From positions 1 to 22,256 of the forward strand of contig KN882906.1 in NCBI GenBank assembly GCA_000934455.1: a stretch of 22,256 bases of DNA, written 5' to 3'. This document shows, in pieces, positions 1 to 11,300 of this stretch. Origin of the DNA: Apostichopus parvimensis. Its lineage: Eukaryota > Echinodermata > Holothuroidea > Aspidochirotida > Stichopodidae. Both the position numbers and the translations under genes were made by a program. Position 1 is the first letter of the stretch. Every line of letters starts with the position of its first letter. The notes below the pieces were generated by a model. It saw only the letters and a list, made by a program, of their open reading frames with translations. It had not been told where the DNA came from and did no database searches.

Positions 1-242
1 GTCTTACGTATCATCACAACCGACCATTCTCTACACGTGACGATGATAACGATGCTTATCATAGAAACTGTGCAACGCAAGAGACTTATAATGGTCACCT
101 TAATAACGGTGCGTGGTGGTACGGTTATTGTGATTACTCTTCTCTCAACTCACCATATGGCCGGAACAGTTTTTATTGGTATGATCTACCTTCCGGTAAT
201 TACAACATCAAATTTTCCGAGATGAAACTACTTCGGGTATGA
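1..242 (+). CDS. Gene A: terminal exon of a fibrinogen-related protein, cut by the window start
   Basis: This is the C-terminal (Ca2+-binding and ligand-pocket) part of a fibrinogen C-terminal domain. The reading frame has codons starting at position 3 (CTT) and ends at TGA 240-242. Seen in order: LTYHHNRPFSTRD, the DxD calcium-loop stretch RDDDND, NCA, an 11-residue spacer, GAWWY, a second Cys in GYCDY, SSLNSPYG, and a family-typical end IKFSEMKLLRV. The two Cys (NCA and GYC) match the conserved second disulfide. In ficolins and tachylectins this part binds acetylated sugars; here the residue after the second Cys is Asp, not the usual His, and the usual Asn before it is Tyr, so specificity probably differs. 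The spacer before GAWWY is longer than the roughly five residues usual in the family. All upstream exons lie outside the window. It is paralogous to 13407-13675. Confidence 0.9.
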   Translation, partial: LTYHHNRPFSTRDDDNDAYHRNCATQETYNGHLNNGAWWYGYCDYSSLNSPYGRNSFYWYDLPSGNYNIKFSEMKLLRV

Positions 243-900
243 TGGCTAGTCTGTCTATACTTAACAGGAAATAATCGTATAAATTAATAACGCTCTTTAA
301 CGATGCACTTAATTTGTGATTCTCTGCGGCTAATGTTTGACAAAAACAGCTAGAATATGTTATAACAAGATTCATAATTTACGGTAGTGATCTAGAGGAA
401 GGCTGTTCTACTGGTCGCAAGAAGACACAAATAATTTATTTTGAGGATGGTGTTTAAGGAAATGTATAAAAAATAATATTGTATGCATATTCAGCTTAAT
501 GGTATTTATTTACATACTGAAATTTCAATAGAACTCTGTTTAAATCAACTAATTTTGGTCTGTGTTTTGGAAAGAAAATATGATTGCTTTATTCAGCTTA
601 AATGACATTGAAAGGCATTTCGGCTACATTGGTTGATTATGAATAAATTTTCATAGATAATGTTCTATATGTCTTATTCGTAGTTGATTTCAGTAAGTGA
701 ATACTATACTCTGTTTGAATTGTTGGTAACCTAAATACGGCACTTGATGGCTTTGACCAATCGGTTACTGTTTTTCAGATATGTCTTTATACGTGCCTGT
801 ATGTTTATATTACTGTGTGTATTTTTTTCTGTTTGTGTTGATTAAGAGTGACCTAAACATAAAATTATGAATAAAGAGAAAATGTTTATCAAACTTGGTC
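243..900 (+). other. Putative 3' UTR and poly(A) region of gene A
   Basis: No coding sequence follows the stop at 240-242. AATAAA occurs at 870-875, with a T/G-rich stretch just after it (tggtcttctcgtttt), and again at 916-921. The block around both signals, about 838-945, is nearly identical in the paralogous downstream copy (about 14342-14453). An earlier AATAAA near 642 is not conserved in the other copy. The transcript end near 890-900 is inferred. Confidence 0.5.
870..875 (+). terminator. Candidate poly(A) signal AATAAA, gene A
   Basis: Canonical hexamer about 630 bases after the stop, followed by a T/G-rich element. It is conserved at 14375-14380 behind gene B. A second conserved hexamer lies at 916-921. 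Confidence 0.5.
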
Positions 901-1749
901 TTCTCGTTTTATTTTAATAAATATGTGGAGCTTCACAGTGGAGTGATGCGAGCATTTCAAAATCAATGGAATAGAAATAAACTTCAGATGGCTGGCAAAT
1001 CTTGATCGGCCTATTGATAATTAGTATCATGATGAAATATAGGTAATCGGTCGTAAGTATTTAATGTTTTACCAAACTTCGTTTAGAATAGTTTGAACGG
1101 AGAACGTCCGCACCTCTAACTCAGCTATCACCATAGATCATATATTGCTCACAATATCGCTTAGGTCTGTTAAAGCGAGATAAATAGCGGCGATTGTTGT
1201 TACTACCAGGACATACAAAAACATAATCATACTGTTAAGTGAGATTATCGTGGGTATTCAAACTGATTAAGACCATAGAACTGTCCCAGCCCCTTACGTT
1301 AAAAAATTTACATCGCCACGGTACCCTTAACAACAAATTACCCAAGATGAAGCACAAGTTGACTGCATTGTACTCTCAGCTCCTGCAATACTAGCCTCCT
1401 CCCACTCCCCGAAAACAAGATAGTACATTCTGAAGCACAATTAGATCGTTGCTATAATTCGGTCTCTTATTTAGTAAAAACACATGGTGAAGTTGCTAAC
1501 TAATTTTGCAAGTTTGGTGCAATTGAAAAAGTAGTCTACACGCATCTTGACCTGTATTTGGAAGACACTTTTTCATGAAGGGTAATCTGTTTAGAAGATG
1601 TCATAAGATGTACAAAAAAAGTTCAATTTCCTTTAACCCCCAGCCCAACAACAGTATTCCTCTATTAATGCAGCCTTCCGGTTTTGCATAGAATGAAACT
1701 GGTGTTGGATCCCAGGTTAAGTTAAATGTAGGGATCGAATCCTAAGGGA

Positions 1750-1815
1750 TATGTACCACAGCTGGTAGAGCACATGAATGTCTTAGAGGCCTAAGTTTGA
1801 TTCCTGTTCTAGCCA
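1750..1815 (+). repeat. tRNA-Lys-like SINE relic, copy 1
   Basis: An A-box-like stretch (gctggtagagca, from 1761) and a B-box-like stretch (agtttgattcc, 1794-1804) have the spacing of a tRNA gene. The 3' part (cctgttctagcc) resembles the T-arm and acceptor end of tRNA-Lys. The stems are degenerate (the D stem does not pair properly), so this is a tRNA-derived element or its remnant rather than a working tRNA. The same element is at 15290-15355. Confidence 0.45.
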
Positions 1816-1831
1816 ATAATTCATGTGCTCT
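1767..1831. repeat. 13-bp perfect inverted repeat around the tRNA-like relic
   Basis: agagcacatgaat (1767-1779) is the exact reverse complement of attcatgtgctct (1819-1831), with a loop of 39 bases. The left arm overlaps the A-box end of the tRNA-like element. Both arms are unchanged in the second copy (15307-15319 and 15359-15371). Confidence 0.7.
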
Positions 1832-4800
1832 TTGTGAGTATATACATTCACGACGCACTTTCGTTTCATGACTTGAAGCAGAAGCTATAGGTTCGATTTT
1901 TTTTTTTGGGGGGGGGTTGATAAAGTTTTATTTGTTGTCACGTGGCACACCGCTGGACAGAGCTTCATGTTGTTAACATTAAGAGATGATTCCAAATAAT
2001 TGAATAAGTTTATTGCTCTTACAAGTGGACCATGCTGTTTAAGTGTGCTGATTTACCTTCCTTTACTGATATTTGTTTCAAACAACCAGCTTCACACATT
2101 AAATGTTTGCTCAAAAGACTGTAAGAAACGTATGAAATAGTCATCATGAGGAGAATCCGCAGTTATACTGAAGCTTCCATCTCCAGACAAAATAAAAACA
2201 ATACATGTTATGATATGTTTTACGTTGTTTCTTCTTGTTTCTCTCTATCTCTTTTGGCAAAGTAGCACATTCGGCCGCGATTCATCACTATCTGAGCTTA
2301 AATTAAACTTTAAGCAATTCAAGTTAGAAAAGAAAACAAGAACACAAAAAGTTGTTGTGTAGCACAGAGTAAAACCGTATCGCATCCAGTAAACCAAAAT
2401 GAAGCAAACCAAAGATGGCAAAGCTGTGTACATCAAAGAATACGAAAAATTTGCAATTGTGCATGGAATATTACAAATAATTCATGCAACAAATATTAAA
2501 TAATATATATAGGATATATGTAAATAATATAGTTCGTATCAGTGTTATAAGAAAAAGTTTCTCATAACGACATGCCTATCATGTCCAATAGTGACAATTA
2601 ATCAAAGTAAATTTAAAACAGATTCACTAGATTCCTGTACCTTTCAATCGAAAGGAATATTCCGTTTGCTAAAAAAAAGAAAAAAAGAAAGAAAAACATA
2701 TGATCGCGCTTTGCATGGCTTGTCAACTTTAAAAGAGAAATACAATAAAACACGGATTATTTGTTTCATGGCTATTCGAATCCAATACCCAACATTCATA
2801 ATTCTTTATGTCTTGTACATGTATCAAGATGTAATTTATTAACATATTTCTACATGAAAACTTAGCATCGAACCACATTTTCTTGTTAAAGTAAAGTTAA
2901 AATATAATGCAATGTTATACAGTAACATATGTACCAATGTACTTTTATTTCTTGCATGAACATGCGTACCTGACTAGCGTTCCATTATAAATCATGAGTG
3001 CCTTGATACTTGAAAAGAGCATCTGGTTACTGACATCACAGGAGTCTATTAAAGCGCTATCTTACGTTTCGGTGCTGATAGTGATGCCCTGCAGGGTAGC
3101 TGAGAATCGGGTTGGGCTTAGGGACAATGATATCACCGGGATCTCTTTTTTAGTATATATGACGTAAATGAGAACGAATTATTCTTAGGGTGATATTTTG
3201 CCGAATCCACTGATTGAATATGGCCCTCTCCCCCCATCTCCCTGATGCACCCTTCATAGGAACTGAAGGCCTTCAGCCAATAGAAAACGTTGGAGCCGTA
3301 AAATATTATTTCTTTAGAAAAGTCTTGCGGTCAATAAGAAATATCGGTAAACGCAACACCATGAATGCAGTACTTATTCATCATGGTCATAGCTACTATG
3401 GTAACTGTATGCATTACACTTTGTAACCCAAATATGAAACGTCTGTATTAAATATGTTCAACGAAACACAAATAATATGTGTAATATTGTCGCCTTATTG
3501 GTACAATTATTAATGGAGATATCAATGTAACTTCACAATGTCAATTTAGTATGTAGCTTCTACTAACTAGCCATGCATTACCCAAGGCATCCATATCTGA
3601 CACTACTCATGTTCTTAGTGCTATTTTCCTCCGAACACGATTATACTGGGATCAAACATCTGGTCCTTAGTTTATATATGTTTTAAAATACATTTTGTTT
3701 CCCACAAACTACTCTCCTCTCAAATCAATCCCGATGATACGGAGTGGGGGTAGTTAATAGATGATAAAGGTTATAACTGACGTAAAAACGCTCTAAATGT
3801 CTATCAAATTACTGCAAATAATTCCCTCTGAAGAAATCGCCGAATTGAAATATATGTCTCCAAAGAGTGCAGTGTTTGCCCACATATTCAAGTGCAACAC
3901 AACAGTATTTACTGCTAGCATTCGTATCGATGCGCAATAGACTATACCGGGAAATGCAAACAACAACTTCCTTTCCCAACGTTGGCATCAGTGCGGGAGG
4001 GCGTTGATAAATCATCGCATATGCATTATGACCATTTATACTTCTGAAAACATATAGCTGTGTAGAGTCGTGGTCCATAGTATAACTAGTGTAACGCAAG
4101 TATTACTTTTTATGTCGCTGAGGTATAATATTCAGTTTTAATTAGATTGAGCCAAAGATAGTTCACCTTGAAGGTAACATTGAAAACCGCTTGATACCCC
4201 GGTAGCGTGTATATATCGAGCTGAGATATTAGATCACAGATGCCATCTTTACTCTGTTTGACACATATTTAATTAAGTTTCGGCAGAAAATAACCCGGGC
4301 ATGAATACTAATCTAAGATCTTCCACTGATATATAAACTCTTTTCCTCAGACCCATTACCTTGCGCAAGTTGATACGATGAAGGTAAACAGTGGGAAACC
4401 TTAGTTAACATAATGGATGGGAACATAATGCATTGGTACAAAAATCAGCACATTAACTTCACTGCGCTATACCACACTCAGGTCTGAGCAGCGTAAATGA
4501 GACGTTAACAACATAATCATGACTGACAAACCGAGACTAGTTTGGCTGCTATATAGACACAATTTACGGTATAGAAACATGTTTTGGTTTTTTTATTAAG
4601 TTAGAACGTCCTAAGATTTGTATTACCCTTACTTTCCCTTGGAGTAACGAGATTATGTGAGGTATTGCACTATGTAACAACCAGTTACAAACGAGTTCTT
4701 TTTGATAGTCAAATTAAGTGGCTTGCGTTAAATTCAAAGTTTTCAATGTTTAGGTACTGCTGAAGGGAATGATGTGGACCTCTGTAGCTGTGTATATGCA

Positions 4801-5159
4801 CAGGTTTGCTAAACGACTTCTAGATATATACCATTGCTATCCTTATTATACTTTTTTTTAAATATGTAAACTATTTTATTACTATTATTATTCATTTTAT
4901 TATCATGTTTTGCCTTATTTGGTTATATAACTCTGTAGATGTACTCTATGGCTGCGATTTATTTCACAACTACACCCAATAGCTTCGGTCGAACTACGAT
5001 TATGTTCTATCTTTTATTTAATATATTGACACGATGGTCTTGGCATTGATCCAAATAGTCACAAGATCTAGCCTACGGTGGCTCTAAGTTCAAACTTGGA
5101 AATGGCATGGTATCTCTTTTACCCTTAACTAAACTGAACACAACTTCTAATTACGTTAC

Positions 5160-5306
5160 TTTTTAAAAAGCCAAACACGTTGTGGCATCAGCTTTCTACC
5201 GTACTCTCCTACTTTCTTGTAACTCCTCGTCACCGTCAGAATAGAAATACTTGAAATACTTCATTACGACTTCAGACGAGCAACAAACGTAACCTCTTCC
5301 ATCACA
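5160..5306 (+). promoter_or_regulatory. Putative promoter-proximal region of gene B
   Basis: A TATA-like tttttaaaaag (5160-5170) lies 137 bases before the ATG. The stretch from there to the ATG is almost unchanged in front of gene C (18822-18968), although the distal intergenic DNA differs more. The transcription start is not visible, and part of this region must be 5' UTR. Confidence 0.4.
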
Positions 5307-5390
5307 ATGCTGTATATTGTTCGTTTTACGGCCTTTGCCGTCATTTTACTTATTTCGTTGACAACGAAGAACGCAGTCTCACAAGAACTG
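5307..5390 (+). CDS. Gene B exon 1: signal peptide
   Basis: It encodes 28 residues beginning MLYIVRF, with a hydrophobic core (FAVILLISL) and a likely cleavage site after A-V-S, before QEL (residue 25/26). The exon ends CTG|gtgagt in phase 0. The gene C exon at 18969-19052 differs at only 3 of 84 bases, which supports the start and the frame. Confidence 0.85.
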
Positions 5391-8300
5391 GTGAGTTGAG
5401 TTTTAAATATACATTTCTTTCGAAACAAAATGTTTAACATTTCGGGTACAGTACTTCCAGAAATCTTGATTTGGTAAAATAAAAAAAGGTGATAACTTAG
5501 TCTTGAACACTGTTATATTAGTATACATCGCTGTATTTAGGAGAACACATTATGCCGTATTGGTTTGAAATTCAATTATGAATTCCATTTTGCAAAAGAC
5601 AGTACTTACTAAGTGTCACAAACATTTGCTTCAATTGTTACATACAGTATATTTTGTCTTCAGCATATAGTGGCAACTGTGACGTGGATCATAGGCCTAG
5701 TTAAAACTAAGTAACTATATCGACAATAACTATGATTCTCTACCACCTAAACAACATTGATAACTACGCACAGAATCGTTCAAAGTTTTAAATCTGAATT
5801 TGCGTCAGTAACGGTACCATCTTTCAGTTTGCCTATTTGAACAAAAAGGGTTTTCTTTCTATATGCAAGTGGTGCAATCTATCTGATAATTCAAATATGA
5901 CAGTTTTAATAAAATAAGTATATAAACATCAAATGTTCTAAAAAATTTGCTTAATATTGGATTCAAAGCAGAGATAAGCCGATTGAATTAGAACTTACAT
6001 CATGTTTGGTTATTATTATTTACTTTGGACATTAATGAAATTGATCAGGTACAACAATTTAAAAATTATCAATGAACATTGGTAGTTATTATCTTAGACA
6101 GAGCAACTAGAAGATAATGCATCGTTCTCAAGAAGCTATTTGTAGCTTAAAGCAAAACCGAAGTTATACATGTCTTCCATACTTCACTATATTATAAAAA
6201 CAGATACTTGTATATTCATTTAATTAATGTTGTTTGGTTACTTCTCTGCAAAACATTTTCTAACATTTCCATTGTCATAAACATTTTGATCACGCTTATT
6301 TTGTAGTTTCTCCGTTACTTGAACTGATTGAGATATTTTTCTAATTTAAAGTTTTACATTAATTTTAAATGTTTCATTAAAATATTAAGTCCCTTAGCTA
6401 TTCCTATATCAAATTGGTTCCCAATGAAAGACTACTAAAATTAACTATGTGAAACTTTTCGAAAAAATATCGGTCAATTTCATTTGGTTACAATTGTGAT
6501 CGTTTTCATTTAACATAATAATATTTTCATTGCAAATACGTTAATGTTATAATACTTATAATTATATATAAGCGTTAATTGGTTGTTTAGTGACTTCAGG
6601 TAGGTTAAAATAAAGAAACTGCAGTACATAACTGAATGAAACATGGAAGATATCTTTTCTTTTCCAAACAATAACGAGTAATTGATTTGATCATTTCAAA
6701 AAATGTATACAAATTTAAATATCCGAATTTCCTTCACAAGGTACCGGTTATGTAGGTTACCAACTCGAAGAATATATCCCAGTTAGTAGGGCAATGGATT
6801 TAAAATCCTAGAAAAACATCTTCTTTTAAAATTCCTAAAACAATTTGAAATTCCTGCAAACGAACGCAAGTCCCATTCATTGAACACAACGTTTGATATT
6901 ATTGGTACACTACCGTGAAATTTAACCCTATAATATTATAGCAACAGTTACAACTAGTATTTTCTTGTGGCAGATCGCACTGATAGTATTGATTATAGAT
7001 ATGTCATACATCATATGACACTCCGTCAAGAATGACATTTTGTACTTTTTCTAAAGTACTTTCTAATTTGAATTCAGTTTAAACATTTTGTTGTTTTCTT
7101 CTTTGTCGACGGAATAAGTTGTTGCAACGTATTACGATATAATGAATGCACAATTTTGATCCTCTAAGTTTGAATAAACAATTTAGTTACTTTTTTCAAA
7201 TGTTGTTGCAATTCTTTCATGATGTGAAGCAAATATATTGCAGTGTTTATATGAAAAATAGATCAATTACTTAAATATACGTAATAAGCTTTCTTGTATA
7301 ACGGAACGTATAGTTACTAAAACTACGTGTTTGATAAGTTTACGATCTTCTAATGGATTTCAACCAGAAGATACTTGGCAATGCTAAGAATGAGTAAACT
7401 GTTCTTTAAGTAAACCATTTGATAACAAATATTTAGCATTTATATTATTCACATCATCTCTGATAATGGTATTGCAGCTGTAAATTGGCCTTTCCTTCGT
7501 AGTAATCTAGTTTGTGTGAATTTTATTCATCACATTTTTAGGTAACGTGATCATTGCAGGCATATATTTTCGTCATTACCAACTCAACTAAATTTCATTT
7601 CGTCGACTTCTACGATAAATTATCGATGTCTAGTAGCAAGATTCTGATACAATTTTTCGTCTTTTTATACAATATAAACCGAATTCAGAAACCAAAATTC
7701 ATTAAGCGATTCAGTTGTTTATTAACAGTAAACACTGTTAAAATATCAACTTTCATAATTCTTAAATCGTTTTAAACTCACCATTCCCTTCTTTTATTAC
7801 AGAATGCCCGACAAACTCCCCTCGAGGATATAGACAGCAAAATTCCACGTATGTATTGTTTTTCAAGTAATATCCTAACAACTATTGTTACATTTTATAG
7901 CAAACTCTGATCCATTGTTTATATATTTTCTATTTCCAGATACCTGTATATTTTTATGATATAATCTTACTCCAAAGTCTTGGTGTCTTCCTTCTCTAAG
8001 TCTCTACACAACGGCTACACACATTATTTTATCTTTATTAACATATTTGTTTGTTAACTAAAAGCTCGACGAGGTTTATCAACCCCTATGGAGGTTATTC
8101 TATTAAACCTCAGCTTATTGTTCAGGAAAGAAGCAAATATTTCCGTTGCTTAGCGTGGTGACTTTTTGTTTTGTTTTGTTTTCATTTATTGATATTAATT
8201 ACGAAAGTACAATTTTTGTCAAATTCTGCGTTTAATGAATTTAAGCAGTTCAAAAACTTTTAAAACACAACAATTTCATATCGTGTGGACCCACAGCGTT

Positions 8301-11300
8301 TTTATACATATTTATAATGTTATGCGATAATAATGTTGATTATGACCCAATACTGTTTTGAATACCATAACTCTTATTACATCAGGAAATCAATCATGCA
8401 CCACGCTGATGAGAATTTTACTAAAAAATTAACATTGCATTGATAAATGTAAACGTTGTTTTTAACGGTTGGACCGATAGCAATTATTCATGTCGTTGCA
8501 ATTTCCATTCTCCTCATTTTTTGTGCTTTTATATGCTGAAGTCGGTTTCATTTTCTTTAAATCGCTTAAAACATTTTTCATTCTTCGCCAATAGTATTGA
8601 ATGCAATATCAGCATTTAAAATGCAAACACTTGCACTTTGTTTGTAAAGTTCTTGTTTAAATTTATTTTTATTCATGTATGGTAATGTGAAAACATCTCC
8701 CTTGATAAATTACTCATTATTAACTAAGAGCTATATGAATGATTTGTGTTACAGAGTCCTATTTCTTTTACCGTGAATCCGAGTTTCCCGTAGACTGTTA
8801 CGATGCTATACATCAATGTACCTCCTCTGTCGACAGCGGCGTCTACCTCATCAAACCCGCTGGTTATCCGGAACCATTTGAAGTTTACTGCGATAACAGC
8901 TTAGAAAATGGTGGATGGACGGTATGTAATTTAAGATTTCCTATGTCCAACTTAGCAAAACTATTCTTTCTACTTCTTTTCCCTTCCTTTTTGAATAACA
9001 AAATTACTAACTTTGATAATTTAATATTTGTATCTAGATTGAGAGTGTATCATGTGCTTTCAGTTCACGGTGTCTATTCAATTCACGAAAAGGTAATTAT
9101 TTCCTTTACTCAACCGCTGAAGTAAGATGAAGTTGGCCGGTTTGGGTAAAAAAAAAACATTTTATCTTCATAATTTAACATTTTGATTCTATTAGATACG
9201 AAAACAATAGTTGAACTATTAAAAGTGAGGTTTGTTATAGCTAAGCTAATCATATTCTTTTGTTCGAAATATTGAACTGTAATTTTGTGTTTCATGTGTG
9301 AAAAGCAATTACATATAATGAAGTGTGAACTGGCGAAGACCCGTTTATATTCGACTGAATGATTATAACCCAAATTATTTATCTTCATTAAATGAAATAT
9401 TGAATTAGTCTGATTGCCTGCAAATGTCTTCTTTTTGAGTAACGTATGATTAGCTTAAACTCATCATAAAAGCTGGCTATTGAATTTAAAAAAAAACGAT
9501 TCTTTAACACTACTTACATTTGGTTTGTCAACAGGTACTGCAACGTCGACTGGATGGATCAATTGACTTTAATCGAAAATGGGAGGAATATGAGGCTGGA
9601 TTTGGATTTCTCTCAAATGAGTTTTGGCTTGGAAATGATAGAATTGCATATCTAACAAACCAGAGAACTTACCAACTTCGAATTGAAATGACAAAAGCAG
9701 ATGGCTCCATGTTTAACTTGTCATACGACGACTTTCGCATCAGTGACGGCTTCAGTAACTATAAACTCGTCAGTGTCGGACAGGCTAATCTAACGTCAGG
9801 TACGTTGTAGTTCTATACACTTTATAGTAGTGCAGTAAACAGCAACATAGGTCGTTTGCTAATTTCTTTGACCATCAAATGTACACAATCACTTGAATAG
9901 AAACTATAATTTGGTAATTTGGTAAAGTATTTAATATTACAACATGTCAAAATTTCTTACGAAAGTGATCAATGACTTAATATAGCAAACTTAAACACAT
10001 AGTATAAGAAATACAATTTTAATCAGATGTACCTTGCTCAGTATACCTTCCACTAAAAAATATGGACAAAAGGTATTCATGAACTGTCAACTACATTTTG
10101 ATTGGAAAATAATTTACCTTATTCAAGAACAGAAAATTGTGATGCAACTGTTGTGATCCAGACTATTGTGATCCAACCAAACAGTATTTGGGCTAGTACC
10201 TTTTGTTATTGGTTTGGGAAGTAATAAATAAGTTTTAAAAATACGAACAGCAGACAACAATTTCAAAACAAACCATGTTAGTCTCGTAAGATTCCACAGC
10301 AAACAAGATGGAGTTGCATCTCTACATTTACCGTTATTGCAAGTTGTTTTGTCAGCCTCGATAGTAACTGTATTCTTTCCTCTTGTTTACCATCATTTAC
10401 TACATGGACTGTTGCACCGAGTTTTTGTAATTTCTTTAAAGTGCATTGTTCAGTGAAACAATATTTTTATGCTTTGTTTTCTTTGCAGACGTCCCTATTA
10501 CTTTGTGTCCAGCCAACAAAGTGTTCGGCAACTGTACTTGTGAGGGCTCTTGTTCTGACCCAGACGGTTGCACTAATTCATGCAATAGTGGATCAACAAC
10601 ATGTGTTTGCCCTTCTGGTTACCTGATGAACGGTGATACTTGTCAACCCGTACAAGAGTGTGGATGTTACCTGTCTGGAGCCAATGACGGCAGGGGGAAA
10701 GTTTTGCCGGTAAGGTGTACTCTCGTTAATTTATAACAAATGTCTAAAATATCATAAAAATAAAATCAAAATCTGATATACACTTCAATAGTTGTGTTCC
10801 GTCGAACAAAGTCATAGAATCATTCCCAATCGTAAACATCGAATGCTGAATNNNNNNNNNNNNNNNNNNNNNNNNNNNNNNNNNNNNNNNNNNNNNNNNN
10901 NNNNNNNNNNNNNNNNNNNNNNNNNNNNNNNNNNNNNNNNNNNNNNNNNNNNNNNNNNNNNNNNNNNNNNNNNNNNNNNNNNNNNNNNNNNNNNNNNNNN
11001 NNNNNNNNNNNNNNNNNNNNNNNNNNNNNNNNNNNNNNNNNNNNNNNNNNNNNNNNNNNNNNNNNNNNNNNNNNNNNNNNNNNNNNNNNNNNNNNNNNNN
11101 NNNNNNNNNNNNNNNNNNNNNNNNNNNNNNNNNNNNNNNNNNNNNNNNNNNGAGAGAGATAACGGTATTTACCAAATCAAGCCAACCACTTGGACTGGTT
11201 CGCCTTTCGACGTTTACTGTAACATGACAGATGAAGGAGGTTGGACGGTAAGGTGCAGCCTATTGTGTTTAATTTGAGTGGTAAACCCCTCATAACCAAT

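Larger units (their letters stand above)
901..5159. other. Intergenic DNA between genes A and B
   Basis: About 4.3 kb of AT-rich DNA with no supported gene. It aligns along its length with 14406-18821, in blocks of high identity broken by indels. The short open frames here (2245-2436 and 3809-4099 on the minus strand; 2591-2842 and 3214-3426 on the plus strand) are not kept open as equivalent frames in the other copy, so they are treated as chance. The region holds a tRNA-like SINE relic (about 1750-1815), a 13-bp inverted repeat and a T11-G9 run at 1897-1916 that is absent from the other copy. Confidence 0.7.
1..8442 (+). repeat. Tandem gene-unit duplication, left copy
   Basis: Aligns collinearly with 13413-22256: terminal FReD exon, 3' UTR, intergenic DNA, signal exon, intron 1, exon 2 and part of intron 2. 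The offset grows from about 13412 at the left to about 13814 at the right because of small insertions, mostly in the right copy. Hand-counted stretches differ at 1 of 60 (intron 1 start), 3 of 60 and 5 of 60 (intergenic). Confidence 0.93.

Noticed and set aside
1750..1815. A functional tRNA gene
   Set aside because: The D stem and acceptor stem do not pair well and the B box departs from consensus, so it was called a SINE-like relic.
2245..2436. Minus-strand frame whose C-terminal part (LKFNLSSDSD, NVLLCQKR) is also found at 15800-16018
   Set aside because: The similarity comes from the duplicated DNA; the remainder of the two frames differs through indels, and there is no recognisable domain.
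3809..4099. 96-codon minus-strand open frame in the intergenic DNA
   Set aside because: The matching region in the second copy (17441-17749) is open only with frame shifts and has a different protein sequence after the first part; there is no domain signal, so coding is unlikely.
8160..8185. (gtttt)n run as a CRISPR-like or regulatory repeat
   Set aside because: A short simple repeat, present in both introns; no array structure.
8922..9125. Continuation of the exon 3 frame past ACG
   Set aside because: A canonical gtatgt donor and the family-typical exon border after GGWT show that this is intron.
10441..10626. Plus-strand 61-codon frame overlapping the TIL exon
   Set aside because: Out of frame with the Cys pattern; the +1 alternative frame gives the TIL module and the correct splice phases.
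10744..11277. Open frames reading through the N gap on both strands
   Set aside because: They are artefacts of unknown bases; only the last 32 codons before 11247 on the plus strand are supported.
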